In this document: in pieces, positions 28,628 through 38,520 of the stretch
How positions within the stretch are numbered: position 1 is the first letter of the stretch
How the letters are laid out: the number at the start of each line of letters is the position of its first letter
Assembly: GCF_008638305.1 (NCBI RefSeq)
Contig: NZ_VTPZ01000001.1
Coordinates: 558,001 to 622,000, forward strand
DNA: 64,000 bases
Origin: Pseudomonas profundi
GTDB taxonomy: Bacteria > Pseudomonadota > Gammaproteobacteria > Pseudomonadales > Pseudomonadaceae
Reading direction: 5' to 3'
Program-made: the position numbers and the translations under genes
Notes under the pieces: model-generated
Database searches by the model: none
The model's input: only the letters and a program-made list of their open reading frames with translations
Told to the model about the DNA's origin: nothing

Positions 28628-29519
28628 GGTCAACTGCCGCCAGCCAGCGGGGGGCCTCGCGCACCAGCTGGTTGGTCAGTGATTCCAGCAGGCGCCCACC
28701 GTGGCGCCAATGATGCCAGTACAAGGGCACATCTACTGCCTCTCCTGGCGCCAGCTCCCGCAACACACCATCGTCCAGCTCCTGGCTGATCTGCAGTGCG
28801 GGCACCATGCCCCAGCCAAGGCCCGAAACGAGCATTCTTACAAAGCCCTCCGAAGAGGGGCATAGGTGATAAGGAAACTCGCCCGCCAACCCTTGCTCGC
28901 TGACAAACCGGTGCTGCAACTGGTCATCCTGACCGAACACAATCGCCGGCGCTGTCGCTACTGATTCAGCATCCAGCCCCCGAGGAAAATGCCGGCTGAT
29001 AAAGCCAGGACAGGCTACCGCCAGATAGCGCATATGCCCCAACAATACCGAGCGAGCCCCTGCTACGGGTTCAGCCGATGCGCACAGGCAACCTGCCACC
29101 TCACCGGCACGCATGCGCCGCAATCCAACATCCTGATCGTCGACTAACAGATCGAGCAGTAACCTTTCGCTTGCGCACAGTTCGGCAACCGCCGCTGACC
29201 ACCATGTGGCCAGACTATCGGCGTTCAGCGCAATGCGTAACCGCGCGGGCGAATCGTCTGATCCGGCGATAGGAAGATCCTCCTGCAGATCCCGTTCAAG
29301 CAAGCGTACCTGCTGCACATGGTTGAGCAGGCGCTGGCCCGCTGACGTCGGTCGGGGCGGCGTCGCCCGCTGCAACACCGGCGCGCCAGCCCGCGCTTCC
29401 AGCAATTTGATCCGCTGTGACACCGCCGACTGCGATAGCCCGAGTGCGTGCGCTGCACGTTCAAAGCCCCCGCATTCGACAACCGCGGCCAGCGCGATGA
29501 GCAGCTTGTAGTCGAGCAT
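28620..29519 (-). CDS. argP: LysR-type regulator ArgP
   Basis: 299-aa LysR-family regulator. The N-terminal winged helix-turn-helix (LDYKLLIALAAVVECGGFER, then GLSQSAVSQRIKLLE) is followed by a substrate-binding domain. The start LDYKLL and QSAVSQRIKLLE wording match ArgP/IciA. It is divergent from an argO-type exporter gene 94 bases away, the classic regulator-target pair responding to arginine and lysine, and the operator should lie in 29520-29613. Confidence 0.92.
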   Translation of the reverse strand: MLDYKLLIALAAVVECGGFERAAHALGLSQSAVSQRIKLLEARAGAPVLQRATPPRPTSAGQRLLNHVQQVRLLERDLQEDLPIAGSDDSPARLRIALNADSLATWWSAAVAELCASERLLLDLLVDDQDVGLRRMRAGEVAGCLCASAEPVAGARSVLLGHMRYLAVACPGFISRHFPRGLDAESVATAPAIVFGQDDQLQHRFVSEQGLAGEFPYHLCPSSEGFVRMLVSGLGWGMVPALQISQELDDGVLRELAPGEAVDVPLYWHHWRHGGRLLESLTNQLVREAPRWLAAVDPS

Positions 29520-29613
29520 CAGTTTTCCTTATGGGCTATGAGGAATATCTGTTTCACTTATACCCTGCGATTACGCACGCTGTCAGCTTCACATCCGTGC
29601 AGACTGATATCCG

Positions 29614-30222
29614 ATGTTTTATCTGAGCAATTTCATCAATGGGCTCTTCACTGCCGCAGGCCTGATCATGGCGATTGGCGCGCAAAACGCGTTCGTACTG
29701 GGCCAGGCGCTGCGCCGCGAGCACCATCTCGGCGCTGCACTGGTATGCATGCTGTGTGATGCGCTACTGATCACGGCAGGAACCTTCGGCCTCGCCTCGC
29801 TGCTGGATCGCCACGTTCTACTGCTGGAGCTCACCCGCTGGGGCGGGGTTCTGTTCCTGGTCTGTTATGCGCTGCTCGCCCTCAAACGTGCCTGCAGCGT
29901 GCAGACGCTGGATGCGGCCGAGCGGGCACCGCGCTCGCGCCGCGCCGTCGTGGTGGCAACGTTGGCGGTAACTTTGCTCAATCCGCATGTCTATATCGAT
30001 ACGCTGGTGTTGATCGGCTCTATTGGTGCTCAGCAACGCATACCCGAACTGTTTGTACTGGGCGCGGTCAGTGCCTCTGTGCTGTGGTTCAGTGGCCTGG
30101 CTCTCGGTGCGGCACGGTTGGCACCGGTACTATCCCGCCCAGCGACCTGGCGCTTTATCGACGCAGGCGTGGCCGCCATGATGTTGGCCGTCGCCTGGTC
30201 ACTTGCCAGCTCAGCGCCATAG
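29614..30222 (+). CDS. argO: LysE/ArgO family amino acid exporter
   Basis: 202-aa inner membrane protein with about six hydrophobic helices. It starts MFYLSNFINGLFTAAGLIMA and has the family signature IGAQNAFVLGQALRREH near residue 22, and NPHVYIDTLVLIG near 130. It exports arginine or lysine in characterised relatives. The ribosome site is weak. Divergent ArgP is its likely activator; sodB lies downstream with its own leader. Confidence 0.92.
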   Translation: MFYLSNFINGLFTAAGLIMAIGAQNAFVLGQALRREHHLGAALVCMLCDALLITAGTFGLASLLDRHVLLLELTRWGGVLFLVCYALLALKRACSVQTLDAAERAPRSRRAVVVATLAVTLLNPHVYIDTLVLIGSIGAQQRIPELFVLGAVSASVLWFSGLALGAARLAPVLSRPATWRFIDAGVAAMMLAVAWSLASSAP

Positions 30223-30413
30223 GCGTGCTATAACCACACGCTTGTTACGTAGATAGGCCAGGCCCCAACTGCTATGATCTTGCCTTGCCGATTGACATGA
30301 CGGGCAGCGCCCAGTTTAAAAAGAGGTGCTCGAAGCAGACTGCAGACCTGTCCAGCAGCCTGCTGTATCGAAAGATTCCGTTCCGAACCTGAACCTGAAG
30401 ATGGAGAGAAACC

Positions 30414-30995
30414 ATGGCTTTTGAATTACCACCGCTACCCTACGAAAAGAACGCTCTCGAGCCGCACATGTCGGCCGAGACCCTGGAATTTCACCACGAC
30501 AAGCACCACAACACCTACGTAACCAACCTGAACAACCTGGTTCCGGGCACAGAGTTTGAAGGCAAGGACCTGGAAACCATCATCAAGACGTCCAGCGGCG
30601 GCATCTTCAACAACGCTGCCCAGGTCTGGAACCACACCTTCTTCTGGAACTGCTTGAGCCCGAACGGCGGCGGCGAGCCTACCGGCGAACTGGCCGAAGC
30701 CATCAACAAGGCGTTCGGTTCCTTCGACAAGTTCAAGGAAGAATTCAGCAAGGCATCGGTCACCACTTTCGGTTCCGGCTGGGGCTGGCTGGTGAAGAAA
30801 GCCGATGGTTCGCTGGCGATCGTAAGCACCAGTAACGCCAACAACCCCATGACAGAAGGCGCTACGCCGTTGCTGACATGCGACGTCTGGGAACACGCCT
30901 ACTACATCGATTACCGTAACGCCCGTCCGAAATTTGTCGAAGCGTTCTGGAACATCGTGAACTGGGATTTTGTCGCGAAGAACTTCGCTGGCTGA
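30414..30995 (+). CDS. sodB: Iron superoxide dismutase
   Basis: Dismutates superoxide in the cytoplasm. 193 aa, standard for Fe-SOD. Metal ligands are in [13 protein letters not shown] (His27 region), [11 protein letters not shown] (His74 region), and the [13 protein letters not shown] motif (Asp and His near 157-161). Gln in the [13 protein letters not shown] segment is typical of Fe rather than Mn enzymes. Terminator 16 bases after the stop. Position between argO and bifA matches P. aeruginosa. Confidence 0.96.
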   Translation: MAFELPPLPYEKNALEPHMSAETLEFHHDKHHNTYVTNLNNLVPGTEFEGKDLETIIKTSSGGIFNNAAQVWNHTFFWNCLSPNGGGEPTGELAEAINKAFGSFDKFKEEFSKASVTTFGSGWGWLVKKADGSLAIVSTSNANNPMTEGATPLLTCDVWEHAYYIDYRNARPKFVEAFWNIVNWDFVAKNFAG

Positions 30996-31010
30996 TTTCG
31001 GTTTAGCACT

Positions 31011-31045
31011 GAACGAACCCCGCTTCTGGCGGGGTTCGTCGGTTT
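31011..31045 (+). terminator. sodB terminator
   Basis: Nine-base stem GAACCCCGC/GCGGGGTTC with a short loop, followed by CGTCGGTTTT. Confidence 0.85.
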
Positions 31046-31168
31046 TATGACATCGTAATATGACTTTACTTTGACACCAGCCATTCGATTGCCAATACTT
31101 GTGTCCTGACCAGCCCAGCCAGTCGCGACTGTCTCAGGCTGATACGCTTCGCCCGTAGTCAATCATGG

Positions 31169-33244
31169 ATGAAAACAGTGAAACTGGAGCGACGAAACAG
31201 CCTCTCCGTCAAGCTATTTCAGCAAGTCCTGTTGTGGGCGCTTATCGTAGGGATCCTTCTGAGCGGCGCTCAGATTGTTCATGACCTGCGACTCGAACGC
31301 CGCTTCATCGACCATACCGCTGAACAGATTCTCGCCATGTCGCGTGACCCCGCGACGCAGGCGGTGTACAGCTTCGATCGTGCTATGGCGTCCCAGGTCG
31401 TCGAAGGTCTCTTCGAGCATAAGGCCGTGCGCTTTGTATCGATTGGCGATCCCAGAGAAGATTTTCTGGCCACTCGCGAAGAACCCCTCGCCGACCTGCC
31501 CTACCGGGGACTTACAGACCGGCTGCTGGGCGCCGACCGGCAATATGCGATCGAACTCCGGGGACGCCAGCCTGCGCAGGAATATTACGGCGAACTGCGG
31601 TTGACCCTGGACACCGCCCCGTATGGACAGGACTTCCTGCAACGTTCGCTGATTGTCTTTATCTCGGGAATACTGCGCGCGCTGACCATGGCGTTAGTCC
31701 TGTATCTGCTGTATCACATTTTGCTGACCCGCCCCCTGTCACGCATTCTCCGCAATATTTCCCATATCAATCCCGATCAGCCCGGGCGGATGCTGATCCC
31801 TGTGCTCCCCGGCCATGAAAAGAATGAACTTGGACTCTGGATAAACAAAGCCAATCAATTGCTTGAGTCCATAGAGCGCAACAGCAACCAACGGCAGGAA
31901 GCAGAAGCCAACCTGCTACACATGGCCAATCACGACAACCTGACCGGCCTGCCCAACCGCAGCATGCTGCAGGATCAGCTCACCAGAATGCTGGCCGATG
32001 CCGGACGCCTGCAAAAAGGTGTTGCGGTCCTGTGCTGCGGGCTGGATGACTTCAAGGAAATCAACGAGCAATTTACCTATCAATCCGGGGATACGCTTCT
32101 GGTGACGGTAGCCGACCGGCTTCGTGCCAACAGTAGCCGGCTGGGTAGCCTGGCCAGACTCGGCGGTGACCAGTTTGCAATGGTGCAGACCGGTATCAGC
32201 GAACCCTATGAAGCAGCCGAGCTGGCGCAAACTATCCTCGACGATCTCAGCCGACCCTTCGTGCTCGGTATCCATACTGTCCGCCTCCGGGCAACGATCG
32301 GCATTTCCCTCTTCCCGGATGACGGTGCCGATGCCGAGACGATATTGCAAAAGGCCGAGCAGACCATGATGCTCGCCAAGGCCCGCTCACGTAGCCGTTA
32401 CCAGTTCTATATCGCCAGCCTCGACGCCGAAATGCGCGTGCGCCGTGAGCTGGAGAAGGATCTGCGCGGCGCGCTTGAACGGCAGGAATTTCATCTTGTC
32501 TATCAACCCCAGGTCAGTTTCGACCACCGTCGAGCGGTGGGTGTTGAGGCCTTGCTGCGCTGGCAGCATCCCGATCGGGGCCTTGTGCCGCCAGACCTGT
32601 TCATACCTCTGGCTGAGCAAAACGGTTCGATCAACGCTATTGGCGAATGGGTGCTCGAGCAGGCCTGCCAGCAGCTGCACGAATGGCATCTTGCAGGCTT
32701 CACTGAGCTGCGAATGGCGGTAAACCTTTCGACCGTTCAACTGCATCATAGCGAGCTGGCCGGCAAGGTTGCCGATCTGATGCAACGCTATGAGCTGCCG
32801 CCGCTGAGTCTGGAACTGGAAGTTACTGAAACGGGCCTGATGGACGATATTGCCGCTGCGGCAGGCCATCTGAATAATCTGAAGAAAGCCGGCGTGCTGA
32901 TCGCTATCGATGACTTCGGCACCGGGTATTCATCACTCAGCTATCTACGCGGGCTGCCGCTGGACAAGATCAAGATCGACAAAAGCTTCGTGCAGGACGT
33001 ATTGCTTAACGAAGACGACGCCACTATCGTCCGCGCCATCATTCAGCTGGGTCGCAGCCTTAATATGCAAGTCATTGCCGAAGGCGTCGAAACGCTGGAA
33101 CAACAGATATATGTGGTCAACCAGGGCTGCAATGAGGGCCAGGGATACTTTTACAGCCGTCCACTACCGGCCTGTGCCGTGGCGGATTGGCTACACCGCT
33201 ACAATACCAGGCCACTGACTTCCCCAGCGGGCTTGCATAGCTGA
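31169..33244 (+). CDS. bifA: Membrane GGDQF-EAL c-di-GMP phosphodiesterase BifA
   Basis: 691-aa inner membrane protein. TM1 (about 14-36), a periplasmic region (to about 165) and TM2 (about 168-195) precede a GGDEF domain (about 240-410) whose active site reads GGDQF, the hallmark of BifA, and so is probably not a cyclase. The EAL domain (about 425-680) is intact: VEALLRWQHP, EVTETGLM, and IAIDDFGTGYSSLSYLRG, so it should hydrolyse c-di-GMP. A periplasmic sensor region flanked by helices suggests input from the envelope. The start is uncertain: the ATG at 31169 has a weak ribosome site and a GTG four codons on is possible. Synteny with argP-argO-sodB supports BifA. Confidence 0.93.
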   Translation: MKTVKLERRNSLSVKLFQQVLLWALIVGILLSGAQIVHDLRLERRFIDHTAEQILAMSRDPATQAVYSFDRAMASQVVEGLFEHKAVRFVSIGDPREDFLATREEPLADLPYRGLTDRLLGADRQYAIELRGRQPAQEYYGELRLTLDTAPYGQDFLQRSLIVFISGILRALTMALVLYLLYHILLTRPLSRILRNISHINPDQPGRMLIPVLPGHEKNELGLWINKANQLLESIERNSNQRQEAEANLLHMANHDNLTGLPNRSMLQDQLTRMLADAGRLQKGVAVLCCGLDDFKEINEQFTYQSGDTLLVTVADRLRANSSRLGSLARLGGDQFAMVQTGISEPYEAAELAQTILDDLSRPFVLGIHTVRLRATIGISLFPDDGADAETILQKAEQTMMLAKARSRSRYQFYIASLDAEMRVRRELEKDLRGALERQEFHLVYQPQVSFDHRRAVGVEALLRWQHPDRGLVPPDLFIPLAEQNGSINAIGEWVLEQACQQLHEWHLAGFTELRMAVNLSTVQLHHSELAGKVADLMQRYELPPLSLELEVTETGLMDDIAAAAGHLNNLKKAGVLIAIDDFGTGYSSLSYLRGLPLDKIKIDKSFVQDVLLNEDDATIVRAIIQLGRSLNMQVIAEGVETLEQQIYVVNQGCNEGQGYFYSRPLPACAVADWLHRYNTRPLTSPAGLHS

Positions 33245-33510
33245 GCGCGGCGCGCGCATCGCCAACCGGCGACCGTCGATGCCGGCTCTCCGGCGTCTTC
33301 CTGGTTGTAACAGGCAACGCGGGCATTAACTCCCAGCGGCTTTGGCTAATCCGACGAGTGAGACGAACGGACAGACCCATCGATTTGGCTCATCGTTTAA
33401 CGACCGCTGCCGACCGTCTTGCCTTCTGATGCGGCTGGAACCCACCCGGAAAAGCCCACTCTACAACTAGAACCACAAACAGAACGCATGACACATCTGA
33501 GGAGACGTCC

Positions 33511-34989
33511 ATGGCCAAGCTCTCTGGAGCAGCCGGTTGCTGCTGGATCGCTGATGCCCCTACCGGGGACTTCCCACAACTTACCGCTAGCACCGATTGT
33601 GATGTAGTGATTGTCGGCGCCGGCATTGTTGGCCTGACCGCAGCAATGACGCTGTGCGAAGCGGGAAAGTCCGTCGTGGTAATGGAGGCGCGGCAAGTTG
33701 GCCATCAGGTGACCGGACGCTCCACGGCCAAGATCACTGCGCAGCACGCCCTGATCTACCGCCACCTGATCGACACTTTTGGCGAGGATCTGGCTCAGGC
33801 CTATGCAGATGCCAATCGCGAGGCGATGGAGCGCATCGGAACCTGGATCACCGATCTGGGTATCGATTGCGATTACGAAACACGTTCAGCCTACGCCTAC
33901 AGCTGCGACGAGGCAGGCCGGCCCGCCATTGAACGAGAGGCCGATGCCGCGCGCAGCCTGGGCTTTGATGCACGGGTGATAGATGAAGCACCCCTGCCCT
34001 TCGCGACCAGCGCAGCGCTGGAGTTTCCTGGGCAGGCGCAGTTCAATCCGGCCCGTTATCTCATTGGCCTGGCTGCTGCGGTACAGGAGCGCGGCGGACG
34101 TATTCACGAACATACCCGCGCCACCAGTTTCGATCACGACGGGCGCTGGCAGATCGGCTTCGAGGGCTGTTCAGTGACTGCGGATCAGGTGATTATCGCC
34201 ACCCACATGCCCGTGGAGACGCCTGTCGATCTGGTGTCACCGACCCAGCCCCGCTGCCACGTCGCCATGGCTTTTCGACCAAAAGACGGTACCTCCCCGA
34301 TTGAGGGTATGTTCATTGCCACTGAAGAACCTACTCATTCGATTCGCATGGGCCAGGACGCCGAAGGGCCGCTTGTCGTGGTGCTCGGACCGCGTTTCAA
34401 CACTGGGCAGGATAGCGACGTGGCGCAGCGCTTTTCCGAGCTTGAAGACTGGGCTCGTAATCAGCTGCCCGTGGGTGAGGCGGTATGGCGCTGGTGCAAT
34501 GAAGACTACGACACCCCGGATCGCCTGGCCTATGTCGGCGAAGCAGACCCGGAGAAAGCCCCCGGCTTGTATATCGCAACCGGTTTCAACGCCTGGGGTA
34601 TCAGCAATGGCACCGCCGCAGGATTAGGTATTGCCCGGCAGATCACCACCGGTAGCTGGCCCTGGGGCACGCTCTTCGACCCGGCCCGTCCCAAGCCCGA
34701 TGACTACAACCAGAGCACGGATAGCCAGTCACAGGTCGAGGAGCTCGACTCGATTGGGCCTGGCCAAGGCGGCGTGATTACCCGGGGCGAGGAAAAAATT
34801 GCTGTGTGGCGTGACGACAGCGGCACCCTGCATGGCCTGTCTGCTACCTGCACCCACATGGGCTGTACAGTGACCTGGAATAACGCTGACCGAACCTGGG
34901 ATTGTCCTTGTCACGGCTCGGTTTTCGGCAAGAATGGCGAAGTAATTCATGGCCCCGCCATGCAGAAGTTGGCGCCCAAATCGGTCTGA
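33511..34989 (+). CDS. FAD-dependent oxidoreductase with C-terminal Rieske domain
   Basis: 492 aa. The N-terminal FAD-binding domain of the DAO/DadA type has VVIVGAGIVGLTAAMTLCEAG at about residues 31-51 and TGFNAWGISNGTAAG near 370, which closes the flavin site. The last ~90 residues form a Rieske [2Fe-2S] domain with ligands in CTHMGC and CPCHGS. A GAGGAG site precedes the ATG. Amine or amino-acid oxidation feeding electrons into the cluster is plausible; the substrate is unknown. It stands alone between bifA and a REP-rich gap. Confidence 0.88.
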   Translation: MAKLSGAAGCCWIADAPTGDFPQLTASTDCDVVIVGAGIVGLTAAMTLCEAGKSVVVMEARQVGHQVTGRSTAKITAQHALIYRHLIDTFGEDLAQAYADANREAMERIGTWITDLGIDCDYETRSAYAYSCDEAGRPAIEREADAARSLGFDARVIDEAPLPFATSAALEFPGQAQFNPARYLIGLAAAVQERGGRIHEHTRATSFDHDGRWQIGFEGCSVTADQVIIATHMPVETPVDLVSPTQPRCHVAMAFRPKDGTSPIEGMFIATEEPTHSIRMGQDAEGPLVVVLGPRFNTGQDSDVAQRFSELEDWARNQLPVGEAVWRWCNEDYDTPDRLAYVGEADPEKAPGLYIATGFNAWGISNGTAAGLGIARQITTGSWPWGTLFDPARPKPDDYNQSTDSQSQVEELDSIGPGQGGVITRGEEKIAVWRDDSGTLHGLSATCTHMGCTVTWNNADRTWDCPCHGSVFGKNGEVIHGPAMQKLAPKSV

Positions 34990-35375
34990 CGCCGGGCTAC
35001 CACAGAACAACACCGGTGGCGGACTTGATAGATTTACTGGCCGGCGGCGGTGTTGGTCGAGATGGAACTCGACCCTACATAAACCGCGGCTTTATTCGGA
35101 CAATGTGCCTGTCGGTGAGCGCTTATGGTCGAGCTGGTGATCGACCTTCCCGGGAAATCGGAGTTATCACAAAATATCGGAGCGGCCTGCGGAAGCCATC
35201 GCGGCGACAGTTCGCCGTCCCGATCGCCGCTCCCACAAAAGCCCGGCCAGCAGCACCAACCGGTAGGAGTGTCGCCCTCGGCACGACGCTGACCGCCAGG
35301 CCAGCCAATACAGAAAACACAAATCCGTGAGTGGCCTTCGGAGACCGTCGCGGAAATAACCCCAGAGCCAACACT
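34990..35375. repeat. REP-like hairpin cluster between the FAD-Rieske gene and rpoS
   Basis: No gene here. Several REP-type palindromes can be read: GGTCGAG/CTCGACC at 35055-35074, GGTCGA/TCGACC at 35127-35146, and a GC-rich element at about 35180-35240 that includes CCATCGCGGCGACAGTTCGC and ends CGCCGCTCCCAC, resembling common Pseudomonas REP sequences. They lie between the 3' ends of convergent genes. Confidence 0.7.
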
Positions 35376-35410
35376 AAAAAGCCCCGCACGGAACCAACCG
35401 GGCGGGGCTT
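35376..35410 (-). terminator. rpoS terminator
   Basis: Minus strand: stem AAGCCCCGC/GCGGGGCTT with a 14-base loop, followed by TTTTTAG, 18 bases after the rpoS stop. Confidence 0.9.
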
Positions 35411-35428
35411 GGACTTCTCAAACAGAAG

Positions 35429-36442
35429 CTACTGAAACAGCGATTCGCCGGTCAGACCGTGCTGCTCAAGAATATCCCGTAGCCGCTTGAGCGCTTCGAC
35501 CTGGATCTGGCGCACCCGCTCGCGGGTAAGGCCAATTTCACGACCGACCTCCTCCAGCGTGCTGCTCTCGTGACCACGCAAACCGAAGCGCCGGGCCACG
35601 ACCTCGCGCTGCTTCTCGCTCAGCTCGCCAAGCCAATGGTCGATACTGGCGTTCAGATCGTCCCCTTGCAGGAGTTCGCAGGGGTCGGTCGCCTGTTCAT
35701 CGGTCAGTGTATCGAGCAGTGTTTTGTCCGAATCCGGCCCGAGTGACATATCCACCGAGGCGACCCGCTCATTCAACCCGAGCATGCGCTTTACATCAGC
35801 AACCGGCTTGTCGAGCAGATTGGCGATTTCTTCAGGGGAGGGCTCGTGATCAAGCTTCTGCGTCAGCTCACGCGCGGCGCGCAGATAGATGTTGAGCTCC
35901 TTGACCACATGAATCGGCAAGCGGATGGTCCGCGTCTGGTTCATGATGGCGCGCTCAATCGTCTGGCGGATCCACCAGGTCGCGTAGGTCGAAAAACGGA
36001 AGCCGCGCTCCGGATCAAACTTCTCGACAGCCCGTATCAGCCCCAGATTGCCCTCTTCAATCAGATCCAGCAGGCTCAGGCCGCGATTGACGTAGCGACG
36101 GGCAATCTTCACCACCAGACGCAGATTGCTTTCGATCATGCGTTTCCGGCCCGCTGCGTCGCCTTTCTGCGCCAGGCGCGCAAAATGGACTTCTTCTTCA
36201 GGAGTCAGGAGGGGCGAGAAGCCAATCTCGTTGAGATACAGCTGGGTGGCATCAAGCTGTTTGGTGAATTCAAAGGAGTTTTCGCGACGGTGCGTGCGCG
36301 GAGAGGAAGCTCTGTTCAGTTCTGCCGGGTTCAACTCGGCTGGTGTGTCCATGTTGAGCTCCTCCACGTCCTTCGGTTCCCGCTCAAGCAGAGCGAGTTC
36401 GTCAGTCAGGGTTTGTACGGGCTCATTATTATTCACTGCCAT
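35429..36442 (-). CDS. rpoS: RNA polymerase sigma factor RpoS
   Basis: Stationary-phase and general stress sigma factor, 337 aa. Region 1.2/2 includes [19 protein letters not shown] and the -10 recognition helix [19 protein letters not shown] followed by [14 protein letters not shown]. Region 3 follows, and region 4 has the -35 recognition helix [20 protein letters not shown]. It lies downstream of nlpD, as in other gammaproteobacteria, where the main rpoS promoter usually lies inside nlpD; the 174-base gap may hold a regulatory leader. The ectoine and superoxide genes in the window are plausible regulon members. Confidence 0.97.
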   Translation of the reverse strand: MAVNNNEPVQTLTDELALLEREPKDVEELNMDTPAELNPAELNRASSPRTHRRENSFEFTKQLDATQLYLNEIGFSPLLTPEEEVHFARLAQKGDAAGRKRMIESNLRLVVKIARRYVNRGLSLLDLIEEGNLGLIRAVEKFDPERGFRFSTYATWWIRQTIERAIMNQTRTIRLPIHVVKELNIYLRAARELTQKLDHEPSPEEIANLLDKPVADVKRMLGLNERVASVDMSLGPDSDKTLLDTLTDEQATDPCELLQGDDLNASIDHWLGELSEKQREVVARRFGLRGHESSTLEEVGREIGLTRERVRQIQVEALKRLRDILEQHGLTGESLFQ

Positions 36443-36616
36443 TTTCTCTGCCCCATATCAATCAAAGTACGTCCGGATAGATGGAAAATGGCTTCAAGGC
36501 CGCCCGTCCCATCTCTCACTGTAATTGACCGGCCAAGCCCCCGCTTGTTCCGGTCACGCACCATTGTTTTGCAGAATGCTCACCCTCCATGACAAACACA
36601 TTACAGCCGGACCTCC

Positions 36617-37540
36617 CTAACGCTTGGGCAAATAGCTCAAAGGGTCCACCGGCTTGCCTTGACGTCGTATCTCGAAATGCAGCTTGACCCTGTCGGTACC
36701 GCTGTTGCCCATTTCTGCGATAGTCTGCCCGGCCTTGACCTGATCGCCTTCTTTCACCAGCAACCGACTGTTGTGGGCATAAGCGCTCAGGTAGGTCTGA
36801 TCATGCTTGATGATAATCATGTCGCCGTACCCGATCAGTCCACGCCCGGCATACACCACAGCCCCATGAGCGGCTGCTTTGACAGGCTGTCCCATTTCAC
36901 CGGCGATATCAATTCCTTTATTCAAACTCCCGTTTGACTGGAATCGTGAGATCAACGGTCCCTCAGAGGGCCAATTCCAGCCATCGACATTGGCCGGCAC
37001 CTTGGCTACCGGAGCCGGGGTAGCGGGCTTGGCGCTGGGGGTCGGTTTTGCCGCCGGGGTACTGGGTCTGGAGGTGACAGCCGGCGGCGCCGTGCGAGGA
37101 ATGGCGCGCGGCGCTGTTGCAGGCGGAGTCGGGCTTGGCTTGGAGGCTACGGTGCCAGCCGGTCGCACGGTGGTGCGCAAACCAATGGTTTCGGTGGTGC
37201 GAGGCTTGGTGGGTGATGCTGCGTATGACTGAGAAGGCCCGACGCGCAGACGCTGACCCGGATAGATAGTGAAGGGCTGGCGCAGACCATTGGCAGCAGC
37301 GACTGACTTCCAGTCCTTGCCGTACCGGAAGGCAATCTGATAGAGAGTTTCACCACGGCTGACGGTATGCAGCCCGGACGCCGGCGCTGGCTCGGCACGC
37401 TGACCGCCGCGACTACGATCGTCGATAGGCACCATACCGGCAGGCCCTGCGCAGGCGGTGAGCAGGCTGACAGCCAGTATCAGGAAAGCCCGCTTGAAAT
37501 TGGTTAGTACCAGATGCCTGTCGAACACACTTCGCCCCAT
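36617..37540 (-). CDS. nlpD: NlpD-like murein hydrolase activator lipoprotein
   Basis: 307 aa from the ATG at 37540. Signal peptide with lipobox LLTACAG; a LysM domain (HTVSRGETLYQIAFRYGKDW, then NGLRQPFTIYPGQRLRV) at about 55-100 for peptidoglycan binding; a long Pro/Ala/Thr linker (about 105-190); and an M23/LytM domain at the end. In that domain the zinc ligand positions are altered: NKGIDIAG replaces HxGxDxA, and KLHFEIR replaces HxHFE, so it should be an activator of amidases rather than an enzyme. A longer frame is open upstream. It lies 41 bases after the DUF368 gene. Confidence 0.92.
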   Translation of the reverse strand: MGRSVFDRHLVLTNFKRAFLILAVSLLTACAGPAGMVPIDDRSRGGQRAEPAPASGLHTVSRGETLYQIAFRYGKDWKSVAAANGLRQPFTIYPGQRLRVGPSQSYAASPTKPRTTETIGLRTTVRPAGTVASKPSPTPPATAPRAIPRTAPPAVTSRPSTPAAKPTPSAKPATPAPVAKVPANVDGWNWPSEGPLISRFQSNGSLNKGIDIAGEMGQPVKAAAHGAVVYAGRGLIGYGDMIIIKHDQTYLSAYAHNSRLLVKEGDQVKAGQTIAEMGNSGTDRVKLHFEIRRQGKPVDPLSYLPKR

Positions 37541-37581
37541 GCTCAGAAGTCGTGAAAATAATAACGGGTGAAGCGACTGGC

Positions 37582-38520
37582 TCAGGTTCGCCCTCCCCAC
37601 CACTCGAGTGCCGACACTAATAGCATGCCAAGGAGCATTAACGCCAACGCTACCAGCCAGTATGAAGGCTCCCCGGTCAGCGCCTGATAATGCGCCGGAG
37701 TGATATTGCTCTGCAGTAAAGGCTCCAACTCGCCGCCGCTGTTTTCACGCCAGCTGAGTGTTTCCTTCCATGGCCAGACCTTGTTCAGCGAGCCAACCAT
37801 CAACCCGGTCAGGAACGCCAGCGTAACATGACGCAGGTTATTCAGAAGCCACTGCAACAGCCTGGAAAAACTGAGCAAACCGGCGAGACAGCCACATCCG
37901 AACACGGCGATGAAGACCAGATCCATCGACCGCACCGCATCCAGCACCGGAGCATACAGGCCCAGCAGCAACAGAATGAAACTTCCGGATATGCCTGGCA
38001 GTATCATCGCGCAGATCGCAATGGAAGCTGCGATAAACACCATGGGCAAGGTCACCGGCAATTGCAGTGGTACAGCGACGGTTATCAGGTAAGCAAATGC
38101 GGCACCGACCAGCGCAGCGGACAACGTGGCAGTATTCCAGCGAGGGATCTGGCGACCGATGACGAGCACCGAGATAAGTATCAAGCCGAAGAAGAACGAC
38201 CACAGATGAACAGGATAGGCTTCAAGCAAAAAGCTGATCAGCTTTGCCAGGCTGAGGATACTGGTGAGTACTCCCGCAAGCAGCGTTACCAGAAAGCCAC
38301 CATCCACCGATTGCCAGGTCTCTCTTACCCGCCCTTTCAGCAGCCAGCCAAGCTTAGTCGGACTGCACGCAGCAATCGCGCCGACGAGTCGATCGTAGAT
38401 GCCGGTAATAAAGGCGATGGTTCCGCCGGAAACGCCTGGCACCACATCCGCGGCACCCATTGCCATGCCCTTGAAAAAAACCGATAGGTACTGCACAAGC
38501 CCCAGGGGTAATGCCTTCAA
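37582..38520 (-). CDS. DUF368 membrane protein (PopT-type undecaprenyl phosphate translocase family)
   Basis: 312-aa polytopic inner membrane protein with about eight or nine helices. The diagnostic motif [20 protein letters not shown] lies at the N-terminus and is echoed by [20 protein letters not shown] in the second half, reflecting an internal repeat. Members of DUF368 (PopT) have been shown to recycle undecaprenyl phosphate across the membrane. The start codon is TTG, overlapping the pcm stop as TTGA, with AGGAG about 11 bases upstream. It lies inside the pcm-nlpD-rpoS block, linking it to envelope genes. Confidence 0.87.
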   Translation of the reverse strand: MKALPLGLVQYLSVFFKGMAMGAADVVPGVSGGTIAFITGIYDRLVGAIAACSPTKLGWLLKGRVRETWQSVDGGFLVTLLAGVLTSILSLAKLISFLLEAYPVHLWSFFFGLILISVLVIGRQIPRWNTATLSAALVGAAFAYLITVAVPLQLPVTLPMVFIAASIAICAMILPGISGSFILLLLGLYAPVLDAVRSMDLVFIAVFGCGCLAGLLSFSRLLQWLLNNLRHVTLAFLTGLMVGSLNKVWPWKETLSWRENSGGELEPLLQSNITPAHYQALTGEPSYWLVALALMLLGMLLVSALEWWGGRT

